Shown here: positions 43,201 to 53,363 of the stretch, piece by piece
Layout of the letters: each line of letters starts with the position of its first letter
How positions within the stretch are numbered: the stretch's first letter is position 1
NCBI RefSeq assembly: GCF_000166775.1
Contig: NC_014720.1
Location: 769,501 to 833,500 of the forward strand
Reading direction: 5' to 3'
From: Caldicellulosiruptor kronotskyensis 2002
GTDB lineage: Bacteria > Bacillota > Thermoanaerobacteria > Caldicellulosiruptorales > Caldicellulosiruptoraceae
DNA length: 64,000 nucleotides
Translations under genes and position numbers: made by a program
The notes under the pieces: model-generated
Database searches by the model: none
What the model saw: the letters and a program-made list of their open reading frames with translations, nothing else
Told to the model about the DNA's origin: nothing

Positions 43201-43353
43201 ATGAGTGCTTTTAGATGCAAAAGAAAACTTCAAGGTTTTGTATTCAAAAAGAATTTCAAACTCTAAAAATGCTTCTGCCAGAAGTTATTCTCTTTTTTGT
43301 CATGTTCATAACACTTGCTATTCGTATCCTTGCTGCTTTGCTATATTGAGCTC

Positions 43354-43445
43354 TTGTAAAACGAGCAAAAACCTGCTACAATATACTTAAAAGATTTGCC
43401 AGAAGTGTAGCTTATAGGTGTTTATATAGAGTGTCAAATTTTTTG
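43354..43445 (+). promoter_or_regulatory. Promoter-leader unit 3
   Basis: TTGTAA (43354-43359), 17-base spacer, TACAAT (43377-43382), then TTGCCAGAAGTGT, TTATAGGTGTTTATA and AGAGTGTCAAATTTTTT. It is in tandem with unit 4. A decayed GCCAGAAG copy is also visible near 43,271. The rest of the 43,200-43,350 gap shows no gene. Confidence 0.7.
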
Positions 43446-43448
43446 TTG

Positions 43449-43540
43449 TTGCAATTTCAAACTACAGTGGTATAATATATTCAGAACCAATTGCCAGAAA
43501 TGTGTCTTTTAGGTGTTTATAAAGAGTGTCGAAGTTTTTA
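43449..43540 (+). promoter_or_regulatory. Promoter-leader unit 4
   Basis: TTGCAA (43449-43454), 16-base spacer, perfect TATAAT (43471-43476), then TTGCCAGAAATGTGTC, TTTTAGGTGTTTATA and AGAGTGTCGAAGTTTTT. A terminator and then the SLH-like gene follow. Confidence 0.75.
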
Positions 43541-43582
43541 CATGAGTAAAACAAAAATGAGTAAAAACAAAAAGGAAGTTAG

Positions 43583-43630
43583 CCACGGCAAAAGTTAGGA
43601 AGTAAATTTGCCGTGGTTTTTTGTTTTTTA
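43583..43630 (+). terminator. Terminator between leader unit 4 and the SLH-like gene
   Basis: CCACGGCAAA (43583-43592) and TTTGCCGTGG (43607-43616), then TTTTTTGTTTTTT. Transcripts from units 3 and 4 must pass it to reach the surface-protein genes. Confidence 0.85.
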
Positions 43631-43718
43631 GCAGACAAAATTTCTGTGCAGTAAATTTCAAAATCATGGTATAACTAATAATGAGGAAAAACTTCAGCAA
43701 AAAGGAGTTGATGTAGCC

Positions 43719-45509
43719 ATGAGAAAACTTTTGAGTTTTTTACTCATCCTGAGCCTGCTTTTGAGCTTTGCCTTCCCAGTAGCACAGGCAGGAACAATCA
43801 CACAGAAAGTACAGGCAGCAATAAACAAAATAGACTACATCACAGCAGGTGAGTTTGTGACATCGCTCTTGCTGGGTGCGAATGTAAAGCCCAATGGTAT
43901 AGCAGACTACTGGTCAAAAGCAGTTTCTATGGGCTTGATACCGGGTGAGGTCAAACAAGACAAGCCACTTACAAGAGCACAGGCAAGCTACATTGTGTGG
44001 AAGCTCATCAATGCAGTGCCAGAGCTTAAAAACAAGAACATACCGGTATCAGTCAGAAGAGTACCACCAACAGAGGCGTTCATGAGAGGTATTTGCTTTT
44101 TCGGTGGACCTGGCGGATATGAAAATGAATTTGGTTATGTTCCAGGTTACGACCTTGATGAGTTTATTCAAGGTTATCAACTTTTGATATTAGAATACAA
44201 ATACGCAGACGGTTCAACTACATTCAAGTATGTATGGGACAGATACAAAGGTATAAGTTTAGCACCGGGAACATACAAAAGCATAGATGAACCTTTTTTT
44301 AAGATGCTTGCAGAGTTTAAGAAAAAATACCCTGACAAGGTAGTGTATGCACCACGACCGTGGCAAAAAGGCTGGCTATTTGCAATGGATGTTGTAAGGG
44401 ATACAAAAGGCATTCCAGCTACAATAGATGCAAGTGTTCATAGTTCAATTGACTATGCAAGACAAATACTTACGAAAGATAATAATGTTGTCAGCAAGTT
44501 TACAAAGCTTGGTTACCCGATAACAAGAAGGGATATAGCACAGATAAACTACGGTTATTACTTTGAAAAGAAAGGCACTACTTTGAAAGGTTATTATGGA
44601 TATTACGACATCAAAGAGCATCCATATTTCAACATGTACTTTGAAGATTTTCTTGTCAACTACCCGAGAAAATACCCGACCGACCATACAAGATTTGCTT
44701 ACTACTGCAAGGACTACTACAAGATACCGCAGCTTTACAGAGAACCGATGTTAAGACTTGCAGATTTGGGAATCATCACACCAGACCAATCAGCACTGTA
44801 CATTGGCGTTTACTACTTCAACGCAGGCAAAACACTCACAAGAGCTGAAGCTGTCCAGATGATTGCAAGGGTGTTTGATAAGTCTAAAAGAGATGTGCTG
44901 GATGAGGTTAGTGTAAAAATGTATAGATACTGGATTCCACAAAACGAAGTAGGAACTGGCAAATACGTAAATTATGATTCGCAAGCAAATAAGTTTGTAT
45001 CAATATTTAATGCAGATGAAATGAGCGGTGGAGTTACCACAGCACAAAAGCAAGCAACATTTAGAATAGAAGAACCTAAATCTTTAGGTTTAGCAAAAAC
45101 TATGGTTAGGAATTACCCGAACAATTACTATATTTGGTTCCTACTTTGCCGAAATACTCAAGTAGGATTTACTTATTCTGCTTCGTTTAGGTGTGATAAT
45201 GTTATTACAGAAACCTTGATGTATGATGAAGCTGGGATGACGGGACTTGTAGAATGGGATAAGAACAAAGCTATCAACTACATTCCAGTTGCGTATAGAG
45301 ATGAGTTTAAAAAAGACGTGAACACTTATACAGCAAAGTACTTGACATCAAAGAATATGTTTTTGGTAAAACAATATGGTGATGTTTATGTGTGCTACAA
45401 CTGTTGGATAGACAGAAAAACAATTCAATATCAGATTTATCCATCAAAACCACAGATAAGCGGTGCAACTTTCTTTACAGCAAAACCTAATCCTAACCAT
45501 AAGCAATAG
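43719..45509 (+). CDS. Secreted protein with S-layer-homology-like segments
   Basis: 596 residues with a clear signal peptide (RKLLSFLLILSLLLSFAFPV, cleavage near AQA-GT). Two SLH-like stretches are visible: YWSKAVSMGLIPGE ... LTRAQASYIVWKLI (about 65-100) and LADLGIITPDQS ... LTRAEAVQMIARVF (about 345-390). The remainder is Tyr-rich and unassigned. SLH domains anchor proteins to pyruvylated secondary wall polymers, so the protein is likely held at the cell surface. It is 15 bases upstream of the giant protein gene, with which it probably forms a surface complex. Confidence 0.7.
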   Translation: MRKLLSFLLILSLLLSFAFPVAQAGTITQKVQAAINKIDYITAGEFVTSLLLGANVKPNGIADYWSKAVSMGLIPGEVKQDKPLTRAQASYIVWKLINAVPELKNKNIPVSVRRVPPTEAFMRGICFFGGPGGYENEFGYVPGYDLDEFIQGYQLLILEYKYADGSTTFKYVWDRYKGISLAPGTYKSIDEPFFKMLAEFKKKYPDKVVYAPRPWQKGWLFAMDVVRDTKGIPATIDASVHSSIDYARQILTKDNNVVSKFTKLGYPITRRDIAQINYGYYFEKKGTTLKGYYGYYDIKEHPYFNMYFEDFLVNYPRKYPTDHTRFAYYCKDYYKIPQLYREPMLRLADLGIITPDQSALYIGVYYFNAGKTLTRAEAVQMIARVFDKSKRDVLDEVSVKMYRYWIPQNEVGTGKYVNYDSQANKFVSIFNADEMSGGVTTAQKQATFRIEEPKSLGLAKTMVRNYPNNYYIWFLLCRNTQVGFTYSASFRCDNVITETLMYDEAGMTGLVEWDKNKAINYIPVAYRDEFKKDVNTYTAKYLTSKNMFLVKQYGDVYVCYNCWIDRKTIQYQIYPSKPQISGATFFTAKPNPNHKQ

Positions 45510-45524
45510 AGGGGTGATTTCAGA

Positions 45525-48500
45525 GTGTTTAAAAGGCACAGGAGCTTTTCAAAAGCTCTTTCTTTTTTATGTATCCTGTCTTTAGTTTTGAGCCTTGTTC
45601 CACCAGTAGGGATATGGCAAAGTGTTAAGGCAGACGATACTACACTCTACAATGGCGGAATCGATAGTTATAATGGGCAAGGAAGAAGTTACTGGTTACA
45701 ACAGGCGGACAAGGGTTCAGGAACTATACCAGATAAAGTTTTTATAAGCTCAATCAACAAATGGGTTTACTTCAACTGCGAAATCTACGCAGAGCGCAGA
45801 GATATGATAGTGTATGGTGAACCATGGGATGTGCCAGATAACAACTTTGTTTGGAACTTCAAAGAAGACCCCAATGGTTACTTTCATAAAAACAGAGATG
45901 GTACAGGTCCACGTGGTTGGTTCAGATATGCTGGTTATACTATGAACGGTGACCTTTTTCCAGACAAAGAATTTCCAAACGATGGTGATGGAACACAACC
46001 AGTAGAATATGCCAACGTTCTGACATGGTCAGAAATCAGTCAATTGGATAACTTTACAAAATCAAAACTTGCTGTAGCAGGATATGACCCGAGTAAAGTT
46101 AAGGATTATCAATGGGATATCGTATGGAAGTCAAGGGATAGATTGAAGGATTTAAAATCAGGACAGAGTCTTGGTGAACTATTTTCCCAGTTCAGTAGCT
46201 ATACATCACCACCGGATGAGTTCAAACAAAGAGCAGTGTTTAAGGGTGTAGACAGCCAGGGAAGTGCTGGTATTGTAATTGTTCACAGGAAAAACGGTGG
46301 GCTCTGGTACAGAACATACTCCGGTATGGTGATAAAACAAGAACCATCAAAACTTTCTTCAGTCTCAGTTTCAATAACACTTGATTCGTACTGTTATCTT
46401 GTAAAACTTGACCAGAACGGGTCTGTGTTAAAATATGACCCTGCAACAAACATGCCACCAAGTGTGAATGTGTTTATCACAGGTAAACTTACGGACAATC
46501 TTGGTTCAAATGGCGCAGACCCTTATTATGAAAGCCTTGTAACGACAAGAAACGATGTTACAAGTTATGCAACTATCATTAACTATTTTAAAATTACACA
46601 TAAAGATCCAGAAACAAATAAAGATATAACGATAGATTTAAAAGAAGCAAGTCCCAATGCACTTATAGGAGAATATGTAAATGCGGTACCTGTGTCAAAG
46701 GATAGTAATGAAGTAATGTTCAGGACTGTTTCACCAGGGATTTCAATTTCTATTCCGCCAAACATACTGGTTCCCGGTGACAATACAGTAACAATCTCAG
46801 GTAAAGTAAGAATATATCCAAAAGATGGAAGACCTATTGATGCATCTAATTCAGCTTCTACATCATTTACAATCAAAGTTCAGCCAAAGTTATCAAAACC
46901 ACAGCTTCAACTTTCAGTAACTCCTTCTTATAGCGAAGTTGTAATCTCAAACGGGCAGTACAACCCATCAACAATCCAGCACAAAGTAAAACCTGTAAAG
47001 GTCTGGGGTATGACAGTTCCTGCTGGCTGGAAGGTTGTCAGACTTGACTTTGTGATTGACAAAGATGTAAACAGGGTTCAAAGCGCAACAACACCGGATT
47101 ATAGCGAAAGCTATGATACAACCGCTACAACCATCACAAGCTTTACACAGAGCAAAACTTTTGATTACAACACAACATACATCCAGCCGGACAAGGAAGG
47201 TACACCGGCATACTACGGCAAGGTCAGGTACGTTTTGAAAGACCCAAACGGGAATTTGCATGAGTCGCCATGGTCAGATGTGGAACCTACAAAGGCTACG
47301 GTAAAAGCGGTACTTGCAGACCCCACACAGCCAACAGTCAATGCAATGTCGGATGACAAAATCACTGTTACAATGACATCAGGCACATCATGGACACCTG
47401 CCCAGGACACAGTCACAATCAAAAACATTATCGCAAAGGTATCAAGCCCGGGTGGGTACACAATAACAGGCTGGACAATCAAGATAACACATAAAAGGAC
47501 AGGAGCGTCTGTTACTGTTCCGGCTGCTTCTATCTCATACAATTCAAACAAGACACAGGCAACAGTTGCAAGCCAGAACATCACAATCAACACAAGCAAA
47601 GATGTAACAAGCGAAGATTTTACTGTTGAAGCAACAGTGAACTACTCAAATAACAGGACAGCAACGGCAACCACAACTGTGTCTGTACCAGTAGAGGTTA
47701 TAAAGCCAGCTCAAGCGCCAAGCATAACGCTTTCGGCAAGCCCATCGTCTGTTACAGGAGGTTCAACTGTTACAATTACAGTCAGCGCAAATGCGTTTGT
47801 TAAAAACCCACCAAGACAGATAAGAAGATGGGCAGTATATATCAGAAAATCGGACGTGACAAGCGACCCGAACGCACAGGTATTGTATCAGGACACAAGC
47901 GCAACAAGCGTAAATGCATCAAGGACATATACAAACTTCAAAGTACCAGCAGGACCAGGCAAGATAACCTTTGTAGGTCGTGCAAGGGTATGGTACAGTG
48001 GCGATCCTGATTCAACATATTACGATTCAGACCTTGCACAGGTGGATGTAATGATAGACCAGCCACCGAAACAGGTCGGTGAAGTAACATGCGATGGTCA
48101 GATTTCACCATCAACAGCACAGGCAACAAAAAACCCGTTCAAAGGAACAATAGACCCACCGACAACAGATGTACAGGTAGGTGTCAGCGCATCAATATCA
48201 TCTACTGGTGGCAAGACAATTTCAAAATGGGAAATTTACTGCAACGGCGATTTGATAAAAACTATTACAGGCAACAACACATCTGTTTCAGTACCGCTGG
48301 GAGCGAAAACGTATACAGTAAACAATGACAGTTCACAACTTTTTACATTCAGAGCAGTGGTTACATTTACAGATGGAACCACAAAAGAAGGAACGGATAC
48401 TGAAATATTTGGAGCACAGCAAGTTACACTGAGCAATAATCCACCATACATCTGGGTATCAGCAACACCAAAGGTTGTACCACAGGGTGATGATGTGTAT

Positions 48501-51500
48501 ATAACAACTTCTTATTATGACCCTGATGCACCACTGGGTGACAGTATTAAGGATGTATCAGTTACTGTAACACCACCTGGGGATTATTTCGATGGTCGTT
48601 TGTTCTGGTCGTCAAATGTTGGTTCATATACAGTCACGGCAACTGTAACAGACAGTTTGGGTTTAGGTGCTACAGCAACTGATTCATTTTCTGTTATTCC
48701 TGCAATTCCACAACCCAAACTGTACACGTTTGGAACTCTGAAAGAAAACCGAAAGGTTATTTTAGACGGTTCATACAGTTATGCAGGTTCAAAGCGTGCA
48801 CAGATTGATTGGAGCAAAGCAAAATGGACAATAACACCGGCAACAAGTGATATAGACCCGACAAGTATAAAAACTGTAGAACCACTAGAAGGTTCATCAA
48901 AACTCACGTGTTTGTTCAAGGAAGCAGGTAGGTACAAGGTTACTCTTACACTTACAAACAATTATGGCAACAGTGCAACTGGAACATGGTATATAGAGAT
49001 TAAGCCGGACGAGCCACCAGTAGCAAGTTATACCTGCCCAACAAAAATAATTAGAGACCCGAATGATAGCTCAAAAGCTACAGTCCAACTCACCAGTAAC
49101 AGTTACAGTCCTGATAACGACGTTGTAGCAAAACATGCTTGGCTTTATGCGTGGGATTCTAATAATGACGGTAATTTTGACGACGAAACATGGTATGCAC
49201 TTAAATCTGATGGAACATGGCAGCAGATAGACTTATCAACTTTTGACATAGACAATTCCGATTGTGGCAACCTAACAACAGTTGCTTTTAAAACAAACAA
49301 CGTTGGTAAGTATGAGGTGAAATTAATTGTCAAGGAAGAGTTTGGGCAGGAAACCATACCGCAGTTTGTGACAACTAAGGATAGGAAATCAGCACAGGTA
49401 GAGCAAATTGTTGAAGTTATCAATGTTGCTCCAATGGCAACTCTGAATACAAGCAAAGTAGAAATTAAAAAAGTCAATATAACTGTTCTTACTGACAAGA
49501 CAGAAAGTGCATACAACCAGATAGTAGGTAAACTCAATCAACTCAAAGCAGATCTATATCCATATGGTGTATATGTCAATATCAATAGCTATGATGGAAC
49601 CAATACAACGCAGAGTGTTGGTAATACTGAAAAAGCATATTCATGTGGACTTTTAAAGAGCTGGTTAAACTATGATTTCGATGATGTAATCGCAGCTTCA
49701 AATACATTCCCTAACGGATGTGGTATTGGTGTGGGCGTTAAAAATGGAACTTACTCCGTCTTTAGATATAATACATGTACTAAAGAAGTAAATGTAATGG
49801 CTACTTTAACAGAAAATATAAAAAGTGTTAAATTTCTGATTGATAGAAATGGTTTCTTTACCGCAGCTTATGTTCTAACGACAACTGGTAATTTATATCA
49901 GTGTCTTTACTCCGATAGGATTGCTTCATTAATTGGTAGTCAAATTGCAGGACCATTGAACTATCAATTTATTCTTATGGGAACAGGGATACAAGAAATT
50001 GAAATACTCTGGAGAGATAATTATCAAGGGCCAGGGCCAGGGTTTAACAGTAATACTCGAGGTGACTTTCATTCAAGTATAATTCTCAGATTTAAAAAGA
50101 GTACTGGTTATGGAAATGTTGAAGTTTATAAAATTCGACACCACATAACTGATTTTTGGTCAAGTAGCTATGAAGATAGGAATACTTTTCTCTTCTTTGG
50201 GTCATGGTATTATTCACCGAACTACAAAACTTTTACCTATAGCTACGATGCTGAATGGAGTGGATATAGCAGTAGGTTTTACGAAATTTACGACAGTATA
50301 AGTCCCTATGGTACGGTGGATTTAAACAATTGGTTTATCTCCCATTACACTGATTACTGGCCATATTTCTCGGCTGTTTTAAAAGATAAGTATGGCGGAT
50401 TCTGCAATGATACTATATATGACTATAGTTCTGATTATCCAAGAATAAGTTCATCCGACCTGAGCAAATTCGTTTCACTTGTGCCGTTGTATGATTATAG
50501 TACCTCATCAAATTCAATTACAACCAGTGTTGATTTTAACTATGACCCTTCTAACCCTATGTGGGTAGCAAATATTTCAAACTGGTTTTTAGAAGAACCC
50601 AATAGTAGTGGTTGGATTTATACCGTAAGACCTTATTCAGGCTTCGTACAATCGCTGTCACAGGTTATACCAAAAGCAGTATTAGGCAGTAGCAAATGCT
50701 CAACACTGATTGGTGGAGGATATATAGACCAGAACAATAAATACTCATCTTTCAGTGGTTACTATACAAAAGAAAACATAGCCGATATGTATATATCTAA
50801 TGCAGATAAAGGATGGATAAATAAGTCAGGTTCTCTCGTTTTCCGCTCAGGAAATACTATTTACAAGACATTAGCCGGCGGTTACCCATATGCAATAGGA
50901 TACGTTAATATTCCTGTAGTTTCACTAAGTGTCGCACCAATCATAACTAATTACAAAGAAGACTGGGACAACTACACAATTTATGTATCTGATACGCAGG
51001 GGTCATCAGGAAATTGGGGTCAGTACTTTTCGTTTTGGAGTATTGACAAAATATTGTTAAACTTCATGACACGTAACAATATTAAATTCTTTGGTGTTAC
51101 ACCGTCTACAAACTTTGATAAACTTTATTTCCAACAACAAGTAACTTTAAGACAACTTGCCAATGCAACCGACGGTAAACTCTACGACTCGGCAGGCAAT
51201 GCAATAGCAGTCCTTGACCAGGCACTGAACGACATCAAAGCAAAATACACCAATCCGCAGATTACACCTGACCCGTTATATGTGCTTGCCGATGAGGAAA
51301 AGATCATCTACTACCCATACTGGGAGGATTATGAGAATGATGCTATTATCAATCAGAGATGGCGTTATGAACATGATGAAACAGTATTTGATAACTCACA
51401 GGGTAAAGCAGAGTTTGACAGCACATGGCTGAACGCACCGATTGAGGTATTCACAAAACCGGGCAAGTACACAGTAACATTCCAGGTACAGGACTCACCA

Positions 51501-53198
51501 CCACCGTCTACTTCTGACTTCGATGAGTACAAGCTCTGGAGCAAATTAGAACGACAAATGATATTGTATGTGCACAGACGACCAATAGCAGACTTCACAG
51601 CAACCTACAACAAATCTATCGGCAAGCTGACAATCACCGACAAATCTTATGACCCTGACCACCAGTACAACAGAAGCGACAAAGGTATAATCAACTGGCA
51701 CTGGCAGTACAAGACAATAGATGACAGTACATGGACAGACACAACACTTGCTAATTTGCAGAACATGACGCTGCAGAGTGGCAAGATATATCTTATCAAA
51801 CTTGAAGTTCAGGACTGTGACGGGCCAAACGGTGTTGGTGTATGGAGCAAACCCAAGATTGCAATGATTGACCTGACTACCAGCAACAATCCACCAGTAG
51901 CTGACTTTGTAGTTGACTCTGAAATACTCAAGGGCAATCAACCAAGCAACCTGCAGGACAAGAGCTATGACCCTGACGGTGATACCATCACAGCATGGCA
52001 CTGGTGGATTTATAACAGCGATGGCAGCACAAACAAGGACTTTGGTGAAGCGACAAACAATAATATCAGCACAGTTAAGAGCTACATTGCAACAATGCAA
52101 GAAGGCAGTTATAGACTCTCACTGCAGGTTAAGGATTCCAACAATAACTACTCGGCTGTTGTTTCTAAGTGGTTCAAAGTATACTCTACAAGCAAGGACA
52201 CAACACCCGAACTTGTAAACAACCCACCAACAGGAACATTTACAATGACAATCACCGACCACAGAACACGTTTGAGACCACAAACAACATACAGTGACCC
52301 TGACGGCGACCCGAAAAACGCTGAACAGTGGTATATCAAGTTCAACGGCCAGACCCAGTATTTTGACAGGTTACCAGACACACTTGAAGAAGCAGGCTAC
52401 ACATACGATGGAACATACGAAATAGGCTACAGAGTACAGGACAATCCAACATCAAGAAGCACAAAGTTGAAACCGTTATGGAGCAACTGGTATGTGCAGA
52501 CGTATTACATCAGCACACCTGTTACAATCAATGCATGGTTGGAGAAATTTGAGAAGCGAGCAAAGAACAGGGCAGAAGCAGAAATGCTTAAACAGCGCAC
52601 AGTAAAAGCAAGTGAAATCAGAATTGGTGAAGCACTCATTGTGAAAGCAAAAACAACAGGTTACGTCGAAAAGATTGAAGCATGGTTCGACAGGGTAGAG
52701 ACAACAGTTAAAGGTCAACGAGTTACAAAAACAATAACCGGCTACTGGGAAGCAAGAGATTCTCAGGGCAATCTCACGGGAACAATGCAGCTAATAGACC
52801 TTCATACATGGTTAATACCGGACAAGACCGGTGCACCATACCTGAACACCTGGAGTTCTGATCTGGATGACAAAAAACTAATGGTACGATTTAGAATCCA
52901 TCATTACAATTCATGGGCAATTGAAAAGTTCCCTGCTGCAGCACAGCACAATCTGTGGGATGGAGTTTACCGCTGGTCCGACTGGACTAAAGGCAATACA
53001 TTTGACTACAATGAAATGCTCCGGCTTTATGGCAGACCTTCATACTTTCTGTCAAACAACAACCCACCCGATAAACTGTATATAAAGGTCAGAGCATACA
53101 GAAAAAACGCTGATGGTTCATATAAAACAACAGATGTGGACCTATCAGTGCTGGTTAAGGGTGAACTGCAATACGGAACAGAAATTATAACTCCTTAA
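45525..53198 (+). CDS. Giant secreted PKD/Ig-type surface protein (2,557 aa)
   Basis: GTG 45525 with GAGGGGTGA; signal peptide (FSKALSFLCILSLVLSLVPP, then VKA). About residues 430-1250 are a series of Ig/PKD-like beta domains. Around 1315-1350 and 1815-1905 lie what look like the two ends of a von Willebrand A-like domain (VNITVLTDKTESAYNQI; YTIYVSDTQ, IKFFGVTP, LRQLANATDGKLY), separated by some 450 Tyr/Ser-rich residues. Three PKD-like domains follow (RRPIADFTAT, NNPPVADFVV, NNPPTGTFTM with SYDPD motifs). No sortase signal or SLH is seen at the C-terminus. Proposed role: adhesion or mating-partner contact. Confidence 0.7.
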   Translation: MFKRHRSFSKALSFLCILSLVLSLVPPVGIWQSVKADDTTLYNGGIDSYNGQGRSYWLQQADKGSGTIPDKVFISSINKWVYFNCEIYAERRDMIVYGEPWDVPDNNFVWNFKEDPNGYFHKNRDGTGPRGWFRYAGYTMNGDLFPDKEFPNDGDGTQPVEYANVLTWSEISQLDNFTKSKLAVAGYDPSKVKDYQWDIVWKSRDRLKDLKSGQSLGELFSQFSSYTSPPDEFKQRAVFKGVDSQGSAGIVIVHRKNGGLWYRTYSGMVIKQEPSKLSSVSVSITLDSYCYLVKLDQNGSVLKYDPATNMPPSVNVFITGKLTDNLGSNGADPYYESLVTTRNDVTSYATIINYFKITHKDPETNKDITIDLKEASPNALIGEYVNAVPVSKDSNEVMFRTVSPGISISIPPNILVPGDNTVTISGKVRIYPKDGRPIDASNSASTSFTIKVQPKLSKPQLQLSVTPSYSEVVISNGQYNPSTIQHKVKPVKVWGMTVPAGWKVVRLDFVIDKDVNRVQSATTPDYSESYDTTATTITSFTQSKTFDYNTTYIQPDKEGTPAYYGKVRYVLKDPNGNLHESPWSDVEPTKATVKAVLADPTQPTVNAMSDDKITVTMTSGTSWTPAQDTVTIKNIIAKVSSPGGYTITGWTIKITHKRTGASVTVPAASISYNSNKTQATVASQNITINTSKDVTSEDFTVEATVNYSNNRTATATTTVSVPVEVIKPAQAPSITLSASPSSVTGGSTVTITVSANAFVKNPPRQIRRWAVYIRKSDVTSDPNAQVLYQDTSATSVNASRTYTNFKVPAGPGKITFVGRARVWYSGDPDSTYYDSDLAQVDVMIDQPPKQVGEVTCDGQISPSTAQATKNPFKGTIDPPTTDVQVGVSASISSTGGKTISKWEIYCNGDLIKTITGNNTSVSVPLGAKTYTVNNDSSQLFTFRAVVTFTDGTTKEGTDTEIFGAQQVTLSNNPPYIWVSATPKVVPQGDDVYITTSYYDPDAPLGDSIKDVSVTVTPPGDYFDGRLFWSSNVGSYTVTATVTDSLGLGATATDSFSVIPAIPQPKLYTFGTLKENRKVILDGSYSYAGSKRAQIDWSKAKWTITPATSDIDPTSIKTVEPLEGSSKLTCLFKEAGRYKVTLTLTNNYGNSATGTWYIEIKPDEPPVASYTCPTKIIRDPNDSSKATVQLTSNSYSPDNDVVAKHAWLYAWDSNNDGNFDDETWYALKSDGTWQQIDLSTFDIDNSDCGNLTTVAFKTNNVGKYEVKLIVKEEFGQETIPQFVTTKDRKSAQVEQIVEVINVAPMATLNTSKVEIKKVNITVLTDKTESAYNQIVGKLNQLKADLYPYGVYVNINSYDGTNTTQSVGNTEKAYSCGLLKSWLNYDFDDVIAASNTFPNGCGIGVGVKNGTYSVFRYNTCTKEVNVMATLTENIKSVKFLIDRNGFFTAAYVLTTTGNLYQCLYSDRIASLIGSQIAGPLNYQFILMGTGIQEIEILWRDNYQGPGPGFNSNTRGDFHSSIILRFKKSTGYGNVEVYKIRHHITDFWSSSYEDRNTFLFFGSWYYSPNYKTFTYSYDAEWSGYSSRFYEIYDSISPYGTVDLNNWFISHYTDYWPYFSAVLKDKYGGFCNDTIYDYSSDYPRISSSDLSKFVSLVPLYDYSTSSNSITTSVDFNYDPSNPMWVANISNWFLEEPNSSGWIYTVRPYSGFVQSLSQVIPKAVLGSSKCSTLIGGGYIDQNNKYSSFSGYYTKENIADMYISNADKGWINKSGSLVFRSGNTIYKTLAGGYPYAIGYVNIPVVSLSVAPIITNYKEDWDNYTIYVSDTQGSSGNWGQYFSFWSIDKILLNFMTRNNIKFFGVTPSTNFDKLYFQQQVTLRQLANATDGKLYDSAGNAIAVLDQALNDIKAKYTNPQITPDPLYVLADEEKIIYYPYWEDYENDAIINQRWRYEHDETVFDNSQGKAEFDSTWLNAPIEVFTKPGKYTVTFQVQDSPPPSTSDFDEYKLWSKLERQMILYVHRRPIADFTATYNKSIGKLTITDKSYDPDHQYNRSDKGIINWHWQYKTIDDSTWTDTTLANLQNMTLQSGKIYLIKLEVQDCDGPNGVGVWSKPKIAMIDLTTSNNPPVADFVVDSEILKGNQPSNLQDKSYDPDGDTITAWHWWIYNSDGSTNKDFGEATNNNISTVKSYIATMQEGSYRLSLQVKDSNNNYSAVVSKWFKVYSTSKDTTPELVNNPPTGTFTMTITDHRTRLRPQTTYSDPDGDPKNAEQWYIKFNGQTQYFDRLPDTLEEAGYTYDGTYEIGYRVQDNPTSRSTKLKPLWSNWYVQTYYISTPVTINAWLEKFEKRAKNRAEAEMLKQRTVKASEIRIGEALIVKAKTTGYVEKIEAWFDRVETTVKGQRVTKTITGYWEARDSQGNLTGTMQLIDLHTWLIPDKTGAPYLNTWSSDLDDKKLMVRFRIHHYNSWAIEKFPAAAQHNLWDGVYRWSDWTKGNTFDYNEMLRLYGRPSYFLSNNNPPDKLYIKVRAYRKNADGSYKTTDVDLSVLVKGELQYGTEIITP

Positions 53199-53207
53199 AA
53201 AAACCAC

Positions 53208-53290
53208 TTGCATTTTCCTTTGCAGTAGTGTATAATAAGCTTGTAATTGTTAGCAGAAGTGTATAAAAAATGTGTCTACAAAAATGTAAA
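53208..53290 (+). promoter_or_regulatory. Promoter-leader unit 5 (diverged), for the pilus operon
   Basis: TTGCAT (53208-53213), 17-base spacer, perfect TATAAT (53231-53236); the block begins 17 bases later as GCAGAAGTGT and then diverges, keeping GTGT-type repeats. It drives the Tad operon after passing a terminator. Confidence 0.65.
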
Positions 53291-53300
53291 AATAGAAATT

Positions 53301-53341
53301 AAGCCACAGGGATAGTTAAAAATCTCTGTGGCTTTTTAATT
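53301..53341 (+). terminator. Terminator between leader unit 5 and the pilus operon
   Basis: AAGCCACAGGGAT (53301-53313) pairs with ATCTCTGTGGCTT with one mismatch, then TTTAATTTTTT. Confidence 0.82.
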
Positions 53342-53363
53342 TTTTAAAGGAGGTGCACTGGAA

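Noticed and set aside
43205..43390. Small 61-codon open frame upstream of leader unit 3
   Set aside because: No ribosome binding site, Ser/Cys-rich random composition, and it overlaps the unit 3 promoter.
49700..50950. Frameshift or insertion inside the giant surface protein gene
   Set aside because: Composition changes here, but the reading frame is open throughout and no element ends are visible, so it is treated as a domain insertion.
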